64,000 nucleotides of DNA from Marinoscillum pacificum (GCF_024714495.1 NZ_JAMZMJ010000005.1:335347-399346), one strand, 5' to 3'. Positions 19,431 through 30,641 are shown, counted from the stretch's first letter. Notes: generated from the letters alone by a model not told the origin. Numbers and translations: made by a program.

Positions 19431-19695
19431 GTATAGCAAACATTTCTTAAACAAACTGGAAGACCTTTTTTCAGAAACGGAATACGTCTTGCGTTATGAA
19501 AAAGGCAAATTCCAATCAGGCTACTGTCTTCTAAAAGACACCAAAATTGCTATTGTCAACAAATATTACTCATTGGATGGCAAGATCAACAGTCTGTTGG
19601 AAATAATTAAACAAATAGATATTGATACAAAATCACTTAGTGATAAGAATAAGAAATTGTATCAGGAAATCAATCAAACACAACTTTCGTTTTGA
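19420..19695 (+). CDS. small conserved-looking protein of unknown function
   Basis: A 91-residue protein I do not recognise. It begins 'MEIKYSKHFLNKLEDLFSET' and is charged, with no signal peptide or membrane segment; 'LEDLFSETEYVLRYEKGKFQ' and 'KIAIVNKYYSLDGKINSLLE' suggest a small alpha/beta fold, with a helical C-terminus. It overlaps the receiver gene upstream (11 bases) and the metallo-hydrolase downstream (TTGA, 4 bases), so it is translated within this operon. The tight overlaps make it very likely a real gene. Confidence 0.7.
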   Translation: MEIKYSKHFLNKLEDLFSETEYVLRYEKGKFQSGYCLLKDTKIAIVNKYYSLDGKINSLLEIIKQIDIDTKSLSDKNKKLYQEINQTQLSF

Positions 19696-20453
19696 TCATT
19701 ACCTTTTTGGGAACAGGCACTTCGCAGGGTATTCCTGTGATCGCATGTGAATGTGAAGTGTGCCAGTCTATAGATTTTAGAGATAAAAGGTCTCGAACTT
19801 CCATTCATATTGAAGTTGATAATCTGAGCCTGGTAGTTGATACCGGACCAGATTTTCGTACCCAAATGCTTCGTGAAAGAGTGAAACGTCTTGACGCAGT
19901 GCTCTTCACACATGGTCACAAGGATCATACAGCAGGAATGGATGATGTGCGTAGCTTCAACTTCAAGCAGCAAATGGATATGCCTGTTTATGCTAGAAAA
20001 GAAGTCATAGAGCAATTGAAAAACGAATTTTCATACGTTTTTGCAGAAAATAAATATCCCGGAGTACCACAAATAGATACTAAAGAGATCACGAACACGC
20101 CATTTCAAATTGGGAACTCAATAATTACCCCAATAGAGGTAATGCATTATAAGCTTCCTGTATTTGGTTTTAGAATCAAGGATTTCACTTATATCACCGA
20201 TGCTAATTTTATCTCGGATGAAGAAGTAGAAAAAATTAAAGGCTCAAAGGTTTTGGTATTGAATGCCCTTCAAAAAGAGGATCATATCAGTCACTTCACA
20301 TTAGATCAAGCTATTGATATGGCACAACGCATAGGTGCTGAAAAAACCTATTTCATCCACATGAGCCATATCCTGGGCAAGCATAGAGATGTAGAGCAAG
20401 AATTACCTGACGGTATCGAGCTTGCTTTTGATGGGTTAAAAGTGGAGCTGTAA
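19692..20453 (+). CDS. PhnP-like MBL-fold metallo-hydrolase
   Basis: A 253-residue metallo-beta-lactamase-fold hydrolase. The metal motif is 'LFTHGHKDHTAGMDD' (HxHxDH, about residues 73-87); 'TFLGTGTSQGIPVIACECEV' at the start, with paired cysteines, and 'VDTGPDFR' are typical of PhnP/phosphoribosyl cyclic phosphodiesterase relatives. No phosphonate genes are nearby, so a role as a general cyclic-phosphate or nucleotide phosphodiesterase is more likely. The start is TTG, overlapping the previous stop as TTGA; the next gene starts on its stop (TAATG). Confidence 0.85.
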   Translation: MIITFLGTGTSQGIPVIACECEVCQSIDFRDKRSRTSIHIEVDNLSLVVDTGPDFRTQMLRERVKRLDAVLFTHGHKDHTAGMDDVRSFNFKQQMDMPVYARKEVIEQLKNEFSYVFAENKYPGVPQIDTKEITNTPFQIGNSIITPIEVMHYKLPVFGFRIKDFTYITDANFISDEEVEKIKGSKVLVLNALQKEDHISHFTLDQAIDMAQRIGAEKTYFIHMSHILGKHRDVEQELPDGIELAFDGLKVEL

Positions 20454-22003
20454 TGTTTCACAACTACTTCTTCTTGAAAAGACTAGCCAAAGAGCTAGAT
20501 CAAGAATTAACAGATCTCGAACTATTAGAATGCTTCTCGCAGAGCAAAGATGAGCTCATACTTGGTTTTGCTTCAGCTAACAAAACAATTTACATCCGAG
20601 CCAACCTGGAGCCTCAAATTGGTTTACTCCAGATAATGAATGATTTCAAGCGAGCAAAAAGGAACAGTGCAGACTTGTTTTCAGACCTAATAGGAATTAA
20701 GGTAATCTCTGTTAATGTCTTCCAATATGAGCGATCCTTCTGGATTGACTTTGAAAATGGAATGAGTCTTATCTTCAAAATGCATGGATCTAGGTCCAAC
20801 ATTCTGCTTTCTGAAAATGATGAAGTAAAGTCATTATTTCGATCGGTTTTAGAAAACGATTTGGAGATCAAACCTTCAGAGTTATACAAGCATTTAGACC
20901 TAAGTCTTGACAGGTTCAATTCGCTGGAAGGTAATCCAAACAAGTACATACCAGCTCTGGGTAAAGAAGTGAAAAACTACCTCACCCGAAAAGGATATTT
21001 CGATGCTGATCTAAACGAAAGATGGCAACAACTGCAAGCTTTACTAGCGCTTTTAGAGACCAATCACATTTGCGTTCTGAATGAGCCAAAGCCTAATATC
21101 TCTTTGCTTGAAACCACATGTGATCAACCTTTAGCAAGTGCCATTTCAGCAACGAATGAACTGTACATTCGATTCACTAAGAACCACTATTTGACAAGTG
21201 CAAAGTCCAGTGTGATCAAACCTCTGGAGGATCAGATAAAAAAGACAGAAAACTACATCAGCAATACGGAAGAGAAGCTTTTCAAGATATTAGATCGAAG
21301 AGGATATGACGAAATTGCTAATATTCTGATGGCCAATTTACACCTCATCCAAAAGGGCCAGGAAACTGTGACACTTGATGATTTCTATTCCAATGAAAAA
21401 ATAGACATCAAGTTAAACCCTGAATTGTCACCTCAAAAAAACGCGGAGAATCTATATCGCAAAGCTAAAAATCAGAACCTGGAGATTGCCAACCTAGAAG
21501 CCAATATTGAGTCTCGAAAGGTAAAACTTGAAGAACTAAAGAAGAAATTAGCAGAAGTTGCAGAGAGTGAGGACATCAAATCCTTGCGCAAAGAATCATC
21601 CTCTCAGCAATCATCCAAAAAGGAAGAAAACCTTCCTTACCACCCTTATTTGATTAATGGATATCAAGTATTCGTTGGAAAAAATGCACGACACAATGAT
21701 GAGTTAACACTGAAGGTTGCCAACAAGAATGATCTCTGGCTTCACGCCAAAGATGTTGCTGGTTCACATGTAGTCATCAGAGATCAGGCAGGCAAAAAGA
21801 TTCCAAAAGATGTAATTGAGGCAGCGGCACAATTGGCTGCATGGTATTCCAAAAGAAAAACAGATAGCCTCTGCCCTGTTATTTATACTCCCAAAAAATA
21901 CATTCGAAAAAGAAAAGGCGATCCACCAGGCGCTGTAGTTGTCGAAAAAGAGAACGTGATGATGGTCGTTCCTAAGAATTTCGACAATAGCATTAGCATT
22001 TAA
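20453..22003 (+). CDS. rqcH: NFACT/RqcH-type ribosome quality control protein
   Basis: A 516-residue member of the NEMF/FbpA/RqcH family, which binds peptidyl-tRNA-blocked 50S subunits and recruits tRNA-Ala for C-terminal Ala tailing. NFACT-N spans about 1-180 ('FKMHGSRSNILL'), a long helical coiled-coil region about 255-385, and NFACT-R about 400-516, with 'NKNDLWLHAKDVAGSHVVIR' and 'KYIRKRKGDPPGAVVV'. Older annotations call it a fibronectin-binding protein. The ATG overlaps the upstream stop by one base, so it is coupled to the MBL hydrolase. Confidence 0.85.
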   Translation: MFHNYFFLKRLAKELDQELTDLELLECFSQSKDELILGFASANKTIYIRANLEPQIGLLQIMNDFKRAKRNSADLFSDLIGIKVISVNVFQYERSFWIDFENGMSLIFKMHGSRSNILLSENDEVKSLFRSVLENDLEIKPSELYKHLDLSLDRFNSLEGNPNKYIPALGKEVKNYLTRKGYFDADLNERWQQLQALLALLETNHICVLNEPKPNISLLETTCDQPLASAISATNELYIRFTKNHYLTSAKSSVIKPLEDQIKKTENYISNTEEKLFKILDRRGYDEIANILMANLHLIQKGQETVTLDDFYSNEKIDIKLNPELSPQKNAENLYRKAKNQNLEIANLEANIESRKVKLEELKKKLAEVAESEDIKSLRKESSSQQSSKKEENLPYHPYLINGYQVFVGKNARHNDELTLKVANKNDLWLHAKDVAGSHVVIRDQAGKKIPKDVIEAAAQLAAWYSKRKTDSLCPVIYTPKKYIRKRKGDPPGAVVVEKENVMMVVPKNFDNSISI

Positions 22004-22030
22004 TCTGGCACGGTTACCGTAATTTACAGT

Positions 22031-23890
22031 ATGTTCCGCATATTGTTAATTAGCCTTATTACAGTAATTCCACAATTGATCTTTGCTCAAAAGGCATCTA
22101 TTGATTTAAAGCATGCAATTATTGACCTGGAAGCAACCAATACCTCCACAGCTATTTCTGGTAGTTGTGAACTCAACTTTACAATTGTAGAAGACGGCAA
22201 CATCATTGAGTTAGAATTGGTCGATAAACTGTCTATTAACAATGTTTCATTTAATGGTATTGAAACGACCTTTCGTCATCAGAGCGATTCCTTGTTTATT
22301 GACATTCAAGACCTTAATAGTGGATTAAATAAACTCATAGTTCACTATCATGGAGAACCTAATCCCTCCGAACAAGTATCAAAAGGTATATCAAATGAAT
22401 TTTCAGGTGCGTGGGGCAATCAAATCACGTGGACATTATCAGAACCTTTTCACGCCAAATATTGGTGGCCATCCAAACAAGACCTTAATGACAAAATAGA
22501 TTCGACCCGAATTCATATCACCACAAAACAAAATCTCAAAGTAGGCTCCAATGGGGTATTGGTTAATTCTGTCAAAGTAGGAACTGATAAAGTGCGATAT
22601 GAGTGGAGTACTCATCATCCCATGGCTTATTACTTACAAGCATTCACCGTTGGGGAATATGTTGAGTATAATAACTACGCTTATCCCTCCGAATTGAAGA
22701 ATGATTCTATTCTGATCCAGAACTTCATTTATAACAATCCAGAAACGCTAGAAAATTATAAAACGCAGCTAGATGAATTCCCTAGGATGGTAGAACTGTT
22801 CAGTGACTTATTCGGGTTATATCCTTTTTCTGATGAAAAATATGGACATGTAATGGCGCCATTTGGAGGTGGGATGGAACATCAAACTATGAGTACTATG
22901 GGTGTTTTCACTTTCGGACTCAACGCTCATGAACTAGGCCATCAATGGTTTGGAGATCACGTAACTTGTGGCTCCTGGCAAGATATCTGGATCAATGAGG
23001 GGTTTGCAAGGTTCTGTGAATATGTGGCCGCTGAAAAGATCCTGTCTATCAATAATTATTATGCCCTCGTAGAAGATGATATCCTTTCAGTGACAGGTAC
23101 AGATACGGGCTCGGTTTACGTCCCTGAAGAATTTGCGTCCGAAGAAAATAGAATCTTCAACTTCCGCCTAACTTATGCCAAAGGCGGTCTGGTAGTCAAT
23201 ATGATTCGGCAAATAGTCAACGATGACGAACTATTCTTCAATGCATTAAGAGCCTACCTCGCTGAATATGGCAATAAGACCGCAACTGGAAATGATTTTA
23301 AAGAAATACTGATAACTGAAACATCTATAGATTTCACCAATTTCTTTGAAGAATGGTATTACGGTGAAGGACACCCCATTTTTGATATTGGATAGTTCGT
23401 AGATTCTAATGGAATGCTGAATATAAAGGTATCACAAACAACTACAGCCAACATCAATCTATTTACCACTCCTTTAGAATTTGAAGCAACATTTGAAGAT
23501 GGAACTAAGGAGCTATTTCGAATTAATCAAGATCAAAACGATCAACAATTCGCATTAGATTTCGCTAAACAGATAACGGACTTATCGTTTGATCCAAAAG
23601 GATGGTTAATCAAAGAGGTTAACAGCTTTCAAAGACTTGATGAAAATGGAAATTTGATACTCGAAGAAGTCTTGAATGGGATGAGATTCTGGCCGAATCC
23701 TGTTCAAGGAATTTTACAATTATCAGAACCTATCAATCAAATCCGTATTTACAATCAATCAGGAAAACTGACTCAACAAATAACATCACCTACTAAGCAA
23801 ATAAACGTAAGTGAATTAGACTCCGGAGTTTATGTATTCACAGGGTTTAAAGATGACAAGCAAGTCAATTTTAAATTTATCAAGCATTAA
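22031..23890 (+). pseudogene. secreted M1 family metallopeptidase with T9SS domain, broken by an in-frame TAG
   Basis: Two open stretches, 22031-23395 and 23414-23890, lie in the same frame and are separated only by a TAG at 23393-23395. Part one has a signal peptide (cut near 'IFAQ'), the M1 motif HELGHQWFGDH (zinc His300, His304; Glu301), the third ligand Glu323 in 'INEGFARF', and the exopeptidase-type segment 'GGGMEHQTM'. Part two holds a beta-rich region and a type IX secretion sorting domain ('MRFWPNPVQGILQLSEP' to 'DSGVYVFTG'). Between the stop and the next ATG the frame reads FVDSNG without any shift, so one base change accounts for the break. As written, the enzyme would be made without its T9SS signal. 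Confidence 0.8.
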
Positions 23891-23921
23891 AAAAAGAAAG
23901 CCAACTCAAAGAGTCAGCCTT
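23889..23921 (-). terminator. intrinsic terminator after katG
   Basis: On the minus strand an 11-pair stem (arms 23911-23921 and 23897-23907, loop TTT) is followed by C and seven T. Three of the pairs are G-U and would be A-C mismatches on the other strand, so the structure works only for the reverse transcript, that is for katG. Confidence 0.75.
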
Positions 23922-23950
23922 CATCTAACCAAACTATATTTTATAATATC

Positions 23951-26239
<2,289 letters not shown>

Positions 26240-26356
26240 TTAATGCGTTTTAACAGCGCAATAATAGCAGCTTATATCACTGGTTGTGAATAGGATTTTT
26301 TTATACCCCGATAACAAGTAGTAATGCGGAATAACAAAATCTTAGACCCCATTAAT

Positions 26357-26372
26357 AACTAAATAATTAGTT
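26357..26372. promoter_or_regulatory. palindromic operator candidate, copy 1
   Basis: AACTAAATAATTAGTT: perfect 6-base arms (AACTAA/TTAGTT) around ATAA. It ends 2 bases before the -7 box of the DUF6624 gene, in the spacer where a repressor would block RNA polymerase. Confidence 0.55.
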
Positions 26373-26374
26373 AA

Positions 26375-26382
26375 TAAATTTG
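26375..26382 (+). promoter_or_regulatory. -7 box of the DUF6624 gene
   Basis: TAAATTTG, an exact TAnnTTTG match, 48 nt upstream of the ATG at 26431. It lies between two identical palindromes. Confidence 0.5.
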
Positions 26383-26409
26383 ACCCTGCAAACCATTTGA
26401 ATATATTCG

Positions 26410-26425
26410 AACTAAATAATTAGTT
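26410..26425. promoter_or_regulatory. palindromic operator candidate, copy 2
   Basis: The same 16 bases as at 26357-26372, 53 bases further on (about five helical turns), in the 5' leader and ending 5 bases before the ATG. Same-face spacing suggests cooperative binding of one dimeric regulator at both copies. Confidence 0.55.
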
Positions 26426-26430
26426 ATAAT

Positions 26431-27333
26431 ATGAAATACCAGATATTAACAGTCCTCCTATTTTTTAGCTTGTCAAATCTCGCACAGTCTTTTAACGACC
26501 TTATAACCCTGGCTAACCAGCAATATCAATCGAAAGACTTTATAGAGTCAGGTAAGTCCTATGAGCAAGCATTTACTATACAGAAAGGATCATCCTCACA
26601 ATACTACAATGCAGCATGTTCCTTTGCTCTTGCTGGTCAAAATAATAATGCAGTAGATTATTTAACCAAGGCCGTTAACGCAGGCTGGACGAATGTTTCA
26701 CACCTGAAAAGTGATACGGACTTAACCAATCTTCATGAAGTGCCTGAATGGACTGACATTATTAAGATAGCGCAAGCCAATTTAGATGAATATGAAAAAG
26801 ACTTCAATAAACCTTTAAAGACACAACTCGAACAAATCTATGTGAGAGATCAAATGCTAAGACAACTTTGGCGAGATGCTGAAACTAAGTTTGGCAAAGA
26901 CTCAGATGAAATGAAGTATTTCTGGAAATTGATGGCCAGAGAAGATAGTCTGAATGAAGCCGATGTAATCGGTATCATTGATCAATATGGCTGGGTTGGA
27001 AAAAATGTAGTTGGAGGCAAAGCTAATATTACACTTTGGTTGGTTATACAACACGCTTCACTCGAACTTCAGGAAAAATACGTTCCTCTATTAGAAGAAT
27101 CGGTTAAGAAAGGAGAATCAAACGGAAGTCACCTAGCTTTACTCCATGACCGCATTTTAATGAGAAATGGAAAACCTCAAAAATATGGATCTCAAATAGT
27201 ATCAGATCCTGACACAGGCAAAGACAAACTATACGATTTGGAAGACCCAGAAAATGTGAACGATAGAAGACAATCTGTTGGGCTTGGACCACTTGAAGAC
27301 TATTTAGAAAGAATGGGTGTTGAGTCCAAATAA
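26431..27333 (+). CDS. exported DUF6624-type protein
   Basis: A 300-residue protein with a signal peptide ('MKYQILTVLLFFSLSNLAQS'). Residues about 20-105 form TPR-like helices ('YYNAACSFALAGQNNNAVDY'). The C-terminal half (about 125-290) resembles DUF6624, with 'IIDQYGWVGKNVVGGKA' and 'LHDRILMRNGKPQKYGSQ'. Function unknown; probably periplasmic. Its promoter region carries two identical palindromes, so it is likely controlled by a dedicated repressor not encoded here. An IS1182-type element begins 21 bases after its stop. Confidence 0.75.
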   Translation: MKYQILTVLLFFSLSNLAQSFNDLITLANQQYQSKDFIESGKSYEQAFTIQKGSSSQYYNAACSFALAGQNNNAVDYLTKAVNAGWTNVSHLKSDTDLTNLHEVPEWTDIIKIAQANLDEYEKDFNKPLKTQLEQIYVRDQMLRQLWRDAETKFGKDSDEMKYFWKLMAREDSLNEADVIGIIDQYGWVGKNVVGGKANITLWLVIQHASLELQEKYVPLLEESVKKGESNGSHLALLHDRILMRNGKPQKYGSQIVSDPDTGKDKLYDLEDPENVNDRRQSVGLGPLEDYLERMGVESK

Positions 27334-27353
27334 TCATTCATTTGATAACAAAA

Positions 27354-27370
27354 AAGAGGCTGTCTCAAAA
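27354..27370 (+). repeat. left terminal inverted repeat of the IS1182-type element
   Basis: Pairs with 29082-29098 (16 of 17). The same 17 bases occur at 63878-63894. Confidence 0.8.
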
Positions 27371-27397
27371 GGCAGTCTCCTTTTTTATAAAAAGAAA

Positions 27398-27429
27398 GCC
27401 GGGAACAATTAAGTTCTTGGCTTTTTTTT
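27398..27429 (+). terminator. hairpin and T run in the IS leader
   Basis: Nine-pair stem GCCGGGAAC/GTTCTTGGC with AATTAA loop, then eight T. The second IS copy keeps the stem with two compensatory changes (G-U to G-C and G-U to A-U), which supports a real RNA structure. It would stop transcription entering from the DUF6624 gene. Confidence 0.7.
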
Positions 27430-27431
27430 GT

Positions 27432-27452
27432 GACTAACTGATTAAATTAGTC
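27432..27452 (+). promoter_or_regulatory. inverted repeat next to the transposase start
   Basis: GACTAA and TTAGTC flank 9 bases; the right arm ends 2 bases before the GTG start. In the second copy (63954-63973) the arms extend to a perfect 7 bases with a different loop. It may hide the translation start or act as an operator. Confidence 0.45.
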
Positions 27453-27454
27453 GT

Positions 27455-28987
27455 GTGCGTAATTCAAATTTAGTCTTTAAAGATTACACTCCATCACAAG
27501 TGATGCTACTTCCTCCATCTCTGGAGGAGCTGATAGAAGAAAATCATCCGGTACGGGTGGTTAATGCTGTAATCGACCAAATCAATGTGGAACCTTTATT
27601 GAAGCAGTATAAGCCTGGAGGAACTTCGGTATATCATCCTCGGATGCTATTAAAAGTGCTTGTTTATGGATATCTGACCAATATTTACTCGTCCAGAAAA
27701 CTGGAAGCTGCTTTAAAAGAGAATATCCATATGATGTGGCTTTCGGCAATGAATCGTCCAGATCATAATACAATTGCCCGATTTAGAAGTGAGCGACTTA
27801 AAGATGCCCTGAGGCAGGTATTCGGTCAGGTTGTTGAGTTGTTGGTTGAAGAGGGACTGGTAAGTATCAAAAACATCTACACAGATGGCACTAAGATAGA
27901 AGCCAACGCTAATAAATACACCTTCGTTTGGGGGCGGGCTATCCAGACGAGCAAAGAGCGCATAGCCAAGCAGCTCGATGAGCTGTGGGATTACACGCAG
28001 GAGCTAGCAGAAGAGGAGTTGTCTAGTGAAGAAAAGCCTGATTTTAAGGAGATAGACAAGGAAAAAGTCAGTCAAACTATCGAAAGGATAGACAAAGCAC
28101 TGGAAGACAAGCCTGTCAACAAGAAAGTCAAACAAAAGCTCAACTATGCTAAAAAGAACTGGCCAGCCAAGCTAGAAGAGTATGCTGAAAAAGAAGCCAT
28201 CATGGGTGAAAACAGGAATAGCTACTCTAAAACCGATCCTGGAGCCACTTTTATGAGGATGAAAGAGGATCACATGCTCAATGGCCAGCTCAAACCAGGC
28301 TATAACCTCCAGATCAGCACTTCAGACCAGTTCATTGTCAACTACAGCATCCATCAAAACCCTACAGATACACTTACCCTCAAACCACATCTTCAGCAGT
28401 ATCAAAACATTTACAAAACCAACCCTGAGTCAATCTGTGCAGATGCCGGATATGGCAGTGAAGAAAACTACGACTATCTGGAAAAACAAACCATAGAACC
28501 CTATGTGAAGTACAATTACTTCCACAAAGAGCAGTCAAAGAAGTGGAAGGAAAACCCCTTCAGAGCGGACAATCTGCATTATAATGAAGAGAAGGATAAG
28601 CTATACTGTCCAATGGGGCAACCAATGGATCGGATAGCTGATCGAAAATCAGAATCATCGGCAGGTTATAAACAAACTTATGCACGATATCAGGCTAAAA
28701 ACTGCAATGGATGTTCTTTGAGAGGCTCTTGTCATAAGAGTAAAGGCAGCCGAATTGTAGAAATCAATCATAATCTCCGGCGACATAAGCAGAAAGTGAG
28801 GCAAAACTTATTCTCTGACCAAGGATTGGCTCATAGATCCAAAAGACCTTGGGATGTTGAGGCTGTCTTTGCAGCAATTAAACACAATCGAGGCTTCCGA
28901 AGGTTTATGCTCAAAGGCACCGATAAGGTAGAAATAGAAGCAGGGTTACTCGCATTAGCTCACAATCTGGCCAAGAAGGCTGCTTGA
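27455..28987 (+). CDS. IS1182 family transposase
   Basis: A 510-residue DDE transposase, intact. The N-terminal DUF772-like part holds 'VYHPRMLLKVLVYGYLTNIY'; the DDE residues are probably the Asp in 'YTDGTKIEANANKYTFVWG', the Asp in 'CADAGYGSEENYDYL' and the Glu in 'RPWDVEAVFAAIKHNRGFRR'. A four-cysteine cluster occurs in 'YQAKNCNGCSLRGSCHKSKG' and an earlier 'LYCPMGQ'. The start is GTG, also conserved in the second copy at 63976. The insert long 'EELSSEEKPDFKEIDKEKVS' helix between the first two acidic residues is typical of the family. Confidence 0.92.
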   Translation: MRNSNLVFKDYTPSQVMLLPPSLEELIEENHPVRVVNAVIDQINVEPLLKQYKPGGTSVYHPRMLLKVLVYGYLTNIYSSRKLEAALKENIHMMWLSAMNRPDHNTIARFRSERLKDALRQVFGQVVELLVEEGLVSIKNIYTDGTKIEANANKYTFVWGRAIQTSKERIAKQLDELWDYTQELAEEELSSEEKPDFKEIDKEKVSQTIERIDKALEDKPVNKKVKQKLNYAKKNWPAKLEEYAEKEAIMGENRNSYSKTDPGATFMRMKEDHMLNGQLKPGYNLQISTSDQFIVNYSIHQNPTDTLTLKPHLQQYQNIYKTNPESICADAGYGSEENYDYLEKQTIEPYVKYNYFHKEQSKKWKENPFRADNLHYNEEKDKLYCPMGQPMDRIADRKSESSAGYKQTYARYQAKNCNGCSLRGSCHKSKGSRIVEINHNLRRHKQKVRQNLFSDQGLAHRSKRPWDVEAVFAAIKHNRGFRRFMLKGTDKVEIEAGLLALAHNLAKKAA

Positions 28988-29081
28988 TGCTAAGAAGCAT
29001 TTGCTCAAATCTAAAAATCTCATAATATCCTGATGAATCCAATCTTGAATCTCTCTAAAACAAAAAGACCGACTCAAATAC

Positions 29082-29098
29082 TTTTGAGACGGCCTCTT
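29082..29098 (-). repeat. right terminal inverted repeat of the IS1182-type element
   Basis: Reverse complement of the left repeat with one mismatch. It also pairs with 29067-29079 to form an imperfect hairpin (around GACTCAAATACTTTTGAG). Confidence 0.75.
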
Positions 29099-29121
29099 CA
29101 AATTTTACAAGTAGTAAGAGA

Positions 29122-30555
29122 TTACTCTACCTCACTTACCCTTACCATATTAGTGTGACCTTTCCAGTGTGAAGGCATACTAGCTGTATTGATATATACA
29201 TCTCCTTTTTCTAAATAACCTTCTGCTACGAGTTGCTTTTCAATTTGCTCCAAAGTATCATCGATACCTTCAGTCTTATCATAGTAGAAGCCTGTAACAC
29301 CCCAAACAAGATTCATTTGTCTCAATAAATACTTTTGGTTGGTGATCAGGAAAATATGCGCCTTTGGTCTATGCATAGCCAAACGGTATCCAGAATAACC
29401 AGACTTGGTCATTCCGATCAATGCCTTAGCACCTACGTTATCAGCTAACCTACATGCAGATCTGATTAAAAGGTCATTCAATCTTGTAGATGAAGCCTCA
29501 TCCTCTTCCTGAAACTTAGAATAGATCGTTCTGGAATCTGATTCTACGGCCTGAATCGTTTTACTCATTTGCTGTACAGCCTGAACAGGGAATTTACCAG
29601 ATGCAGATTCAGCAGAAAGCATGATCGCATCAGCGCCATCAAAAACCGCATTGGCAACATCATTTGTTTCCGCTCTTGTTGGTCTTGGGTTTTCAATCAT
29701 ACTCTCCATCATCTGAGTAGCAATGATTACTGGTTTACCCAAACGATTACACTTCTTTACCATTCTTTTCTGAAGAATAGGTACTCTCTCAGAAGGAACT
29801 TCTACACCTAGATCTCCACGAGCTACCATTACACCATCAGTAGCTTCAATGATTTCATCAAGGTTAGCAATAGCCTCTGGTTTTTCAACCTTAGCAATCA
29901 CTTTTGTATTAACACCCGCTTTAGCAATTCTTTCTTTGATTTGATGAATATCACTTGCCTTTCTCACGAAAGAAAGAGCTACCCATTCCAAATCGAATTG
30001 GAAAGCAAACTCTAAATCTTCTATATCCTTTTCCGTCATTGAAGGAGCAGACACATTAGAATCAGGAAGGTTGATACCTTTTCTAGACTTCAACAATTCA
30101 CCATGTACAACTTCAGTATATACATCAGCACCTTCTACTTTGATAGTTTTTAATTCGATGTTTCCATCATCCATCAAAATAGTATCACCAGGTTTTACGT
30201 CATTAACTATACCTTCATATACTGTACTTACTTTTTCACTTGTACCTAATATATCCTCGGTAGTAATAATCAATTGCTGACCAGGGTGAATTGGAACACC
30301 ATCATTTTCAACTTTCCCAACTCTGATTTTAGGACCTTGTAAATCTTGTAGAAGGGCTACACTAGACCCCAACTCCTCATTAAGTTCACGCACCATGTCA
30401 ATGGTTTGCTTGTGATCATCGTGAGTTCCATGCGAAAAGTTTAATCGAAAAACGTTAGCTCCAGCCTTGATAAGCTCTCTAAGTGTTTCTTTATTTCTAC
30501 TGGCAGGGCCAATGGTTGCTACAATCTTGGTCTTTTTAAAAAGCGATTCCTTCAT
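29122..30555 (-). CDS. pyk: pyruvate kinase
   Basis: Last step of glycolysis, PEP plus ADP to pyruvate plus ATP; 477 residues. Family landmarks: 'KIVATIGPASRN' (9-20), 'FRLNFSHGTHDDH', 'LLQDLQGPKIRVG', metal and active-site segment 'VMVARGDLGVEVP', and 'IIATQMMESMIENPRPTRAE'. The C-terminal allosteric domain is of normal size. A consensus -7 box (30595-30602) lies about 40 bases upstream. The IS1182-type element ends 23 bases beyond its stop. Confidence 0.97.
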   Translation of the reverse strand: MKESLFKKTKIVATIGPASRNKETLRELIKAGANVFRLNFSHGTHDDHKQTIDMVRELNEELGSSVALLQDLQGPKIRVGKVENDGVPIHPGQQLIITTEDILGTSEKVSTVYEGIVNDVKPGDTILMDDGNIELKTIKVEGADVYTEVVHGELLKSRKGINLPDSNVSAPSMTEKDIEDLEFAFQFDLEWVALSFVRKASDIHQIKERIAKAGVNTKVIAKVEKPEAIANLDEIIEATDGVMVARGDLGVEVPSERVPILQKRMVKKCNRLGKPVIIATQMMESMIENPRPTRAETNDVANAVFDGADAIMLSAESASGKFPVQAVQQMSKTIQAVESDSRTIYSKFQEEDEASSTRLNDLLIRSACRLADNVGAKALIGMTKSGYSGYRLAMHRPKAHIFLITNQKYLLRQMNLVWGVTGFYYDKTEGIDDTLEQIEKQLVAEGYLEKGDVYINTASMPSHWKGHTNMVRVSEVE

Positions 30556-30594
30556 GCTTTATGTGAATTGTTAATATTTCTGAATTTCAGGAAG

Positions 30595-30628
30595 CAAATA
30601 TATCTTTTGCTGTGTCTTTTTACCCAAA
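30595..30628 (-). promoter_or_regulatory. pyk promoter
   Basis: On the minus strand TTTG (30628-30625), 22 bases, then TATATTTG (30602-30595), close to the TTTG-N19-21-TAnnTTTG pattern. The predicted start is near 30589, leaving a leader of about 34 nt. Confidence 0.5.
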
Positions 30629-30641
30629 GAATACTTTATGT

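Larger units (their letters stand above)
27354..29098 (+). mobile_element. IS1182-family insertion sequence, complete
   Basis: Terminal inverted repeats at 27354-27370 and 29082-29098 match at 16 of 17 bases (AAGAGGCTGTCTCAAAA against AAGAGGCCGTCTCAAAA). The total of 1745 bp and one transposase frame fit the IS1182 family. The 100-base leader holds three hairpins (27356-27379, 27398-27421, 27432-27452), the first two followed by T runs, which would shield the transposase from outside transcription. No clear target duplication is seen. A second, diverged copy starts at 63878. Confidence 0.85.

Noticed and set aside
20453..22003. Fibronectin-binding adhesin
   Set aside because: No signal peptide or anchor; the domain order is that of the cytoplasmic RqcH/NEMF family.
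23393..23395. TAG read as a recoded amino acid (pyrrolysine or suppression)
   Set aside because: No pyl system is known in Bacteroidota, I see none here, and TAG ends other genes in the window normally (for example pyk's neighbour fabF). A point mutation or read error is simpler.
22031..23890. Two separate genes instead of one interrupted gene
   Set aside because: Both parts are in one frame, 18 bases apart, the first ends at the end of the catalytic domain with no sorting domain, and the second starts without a signal peptide.
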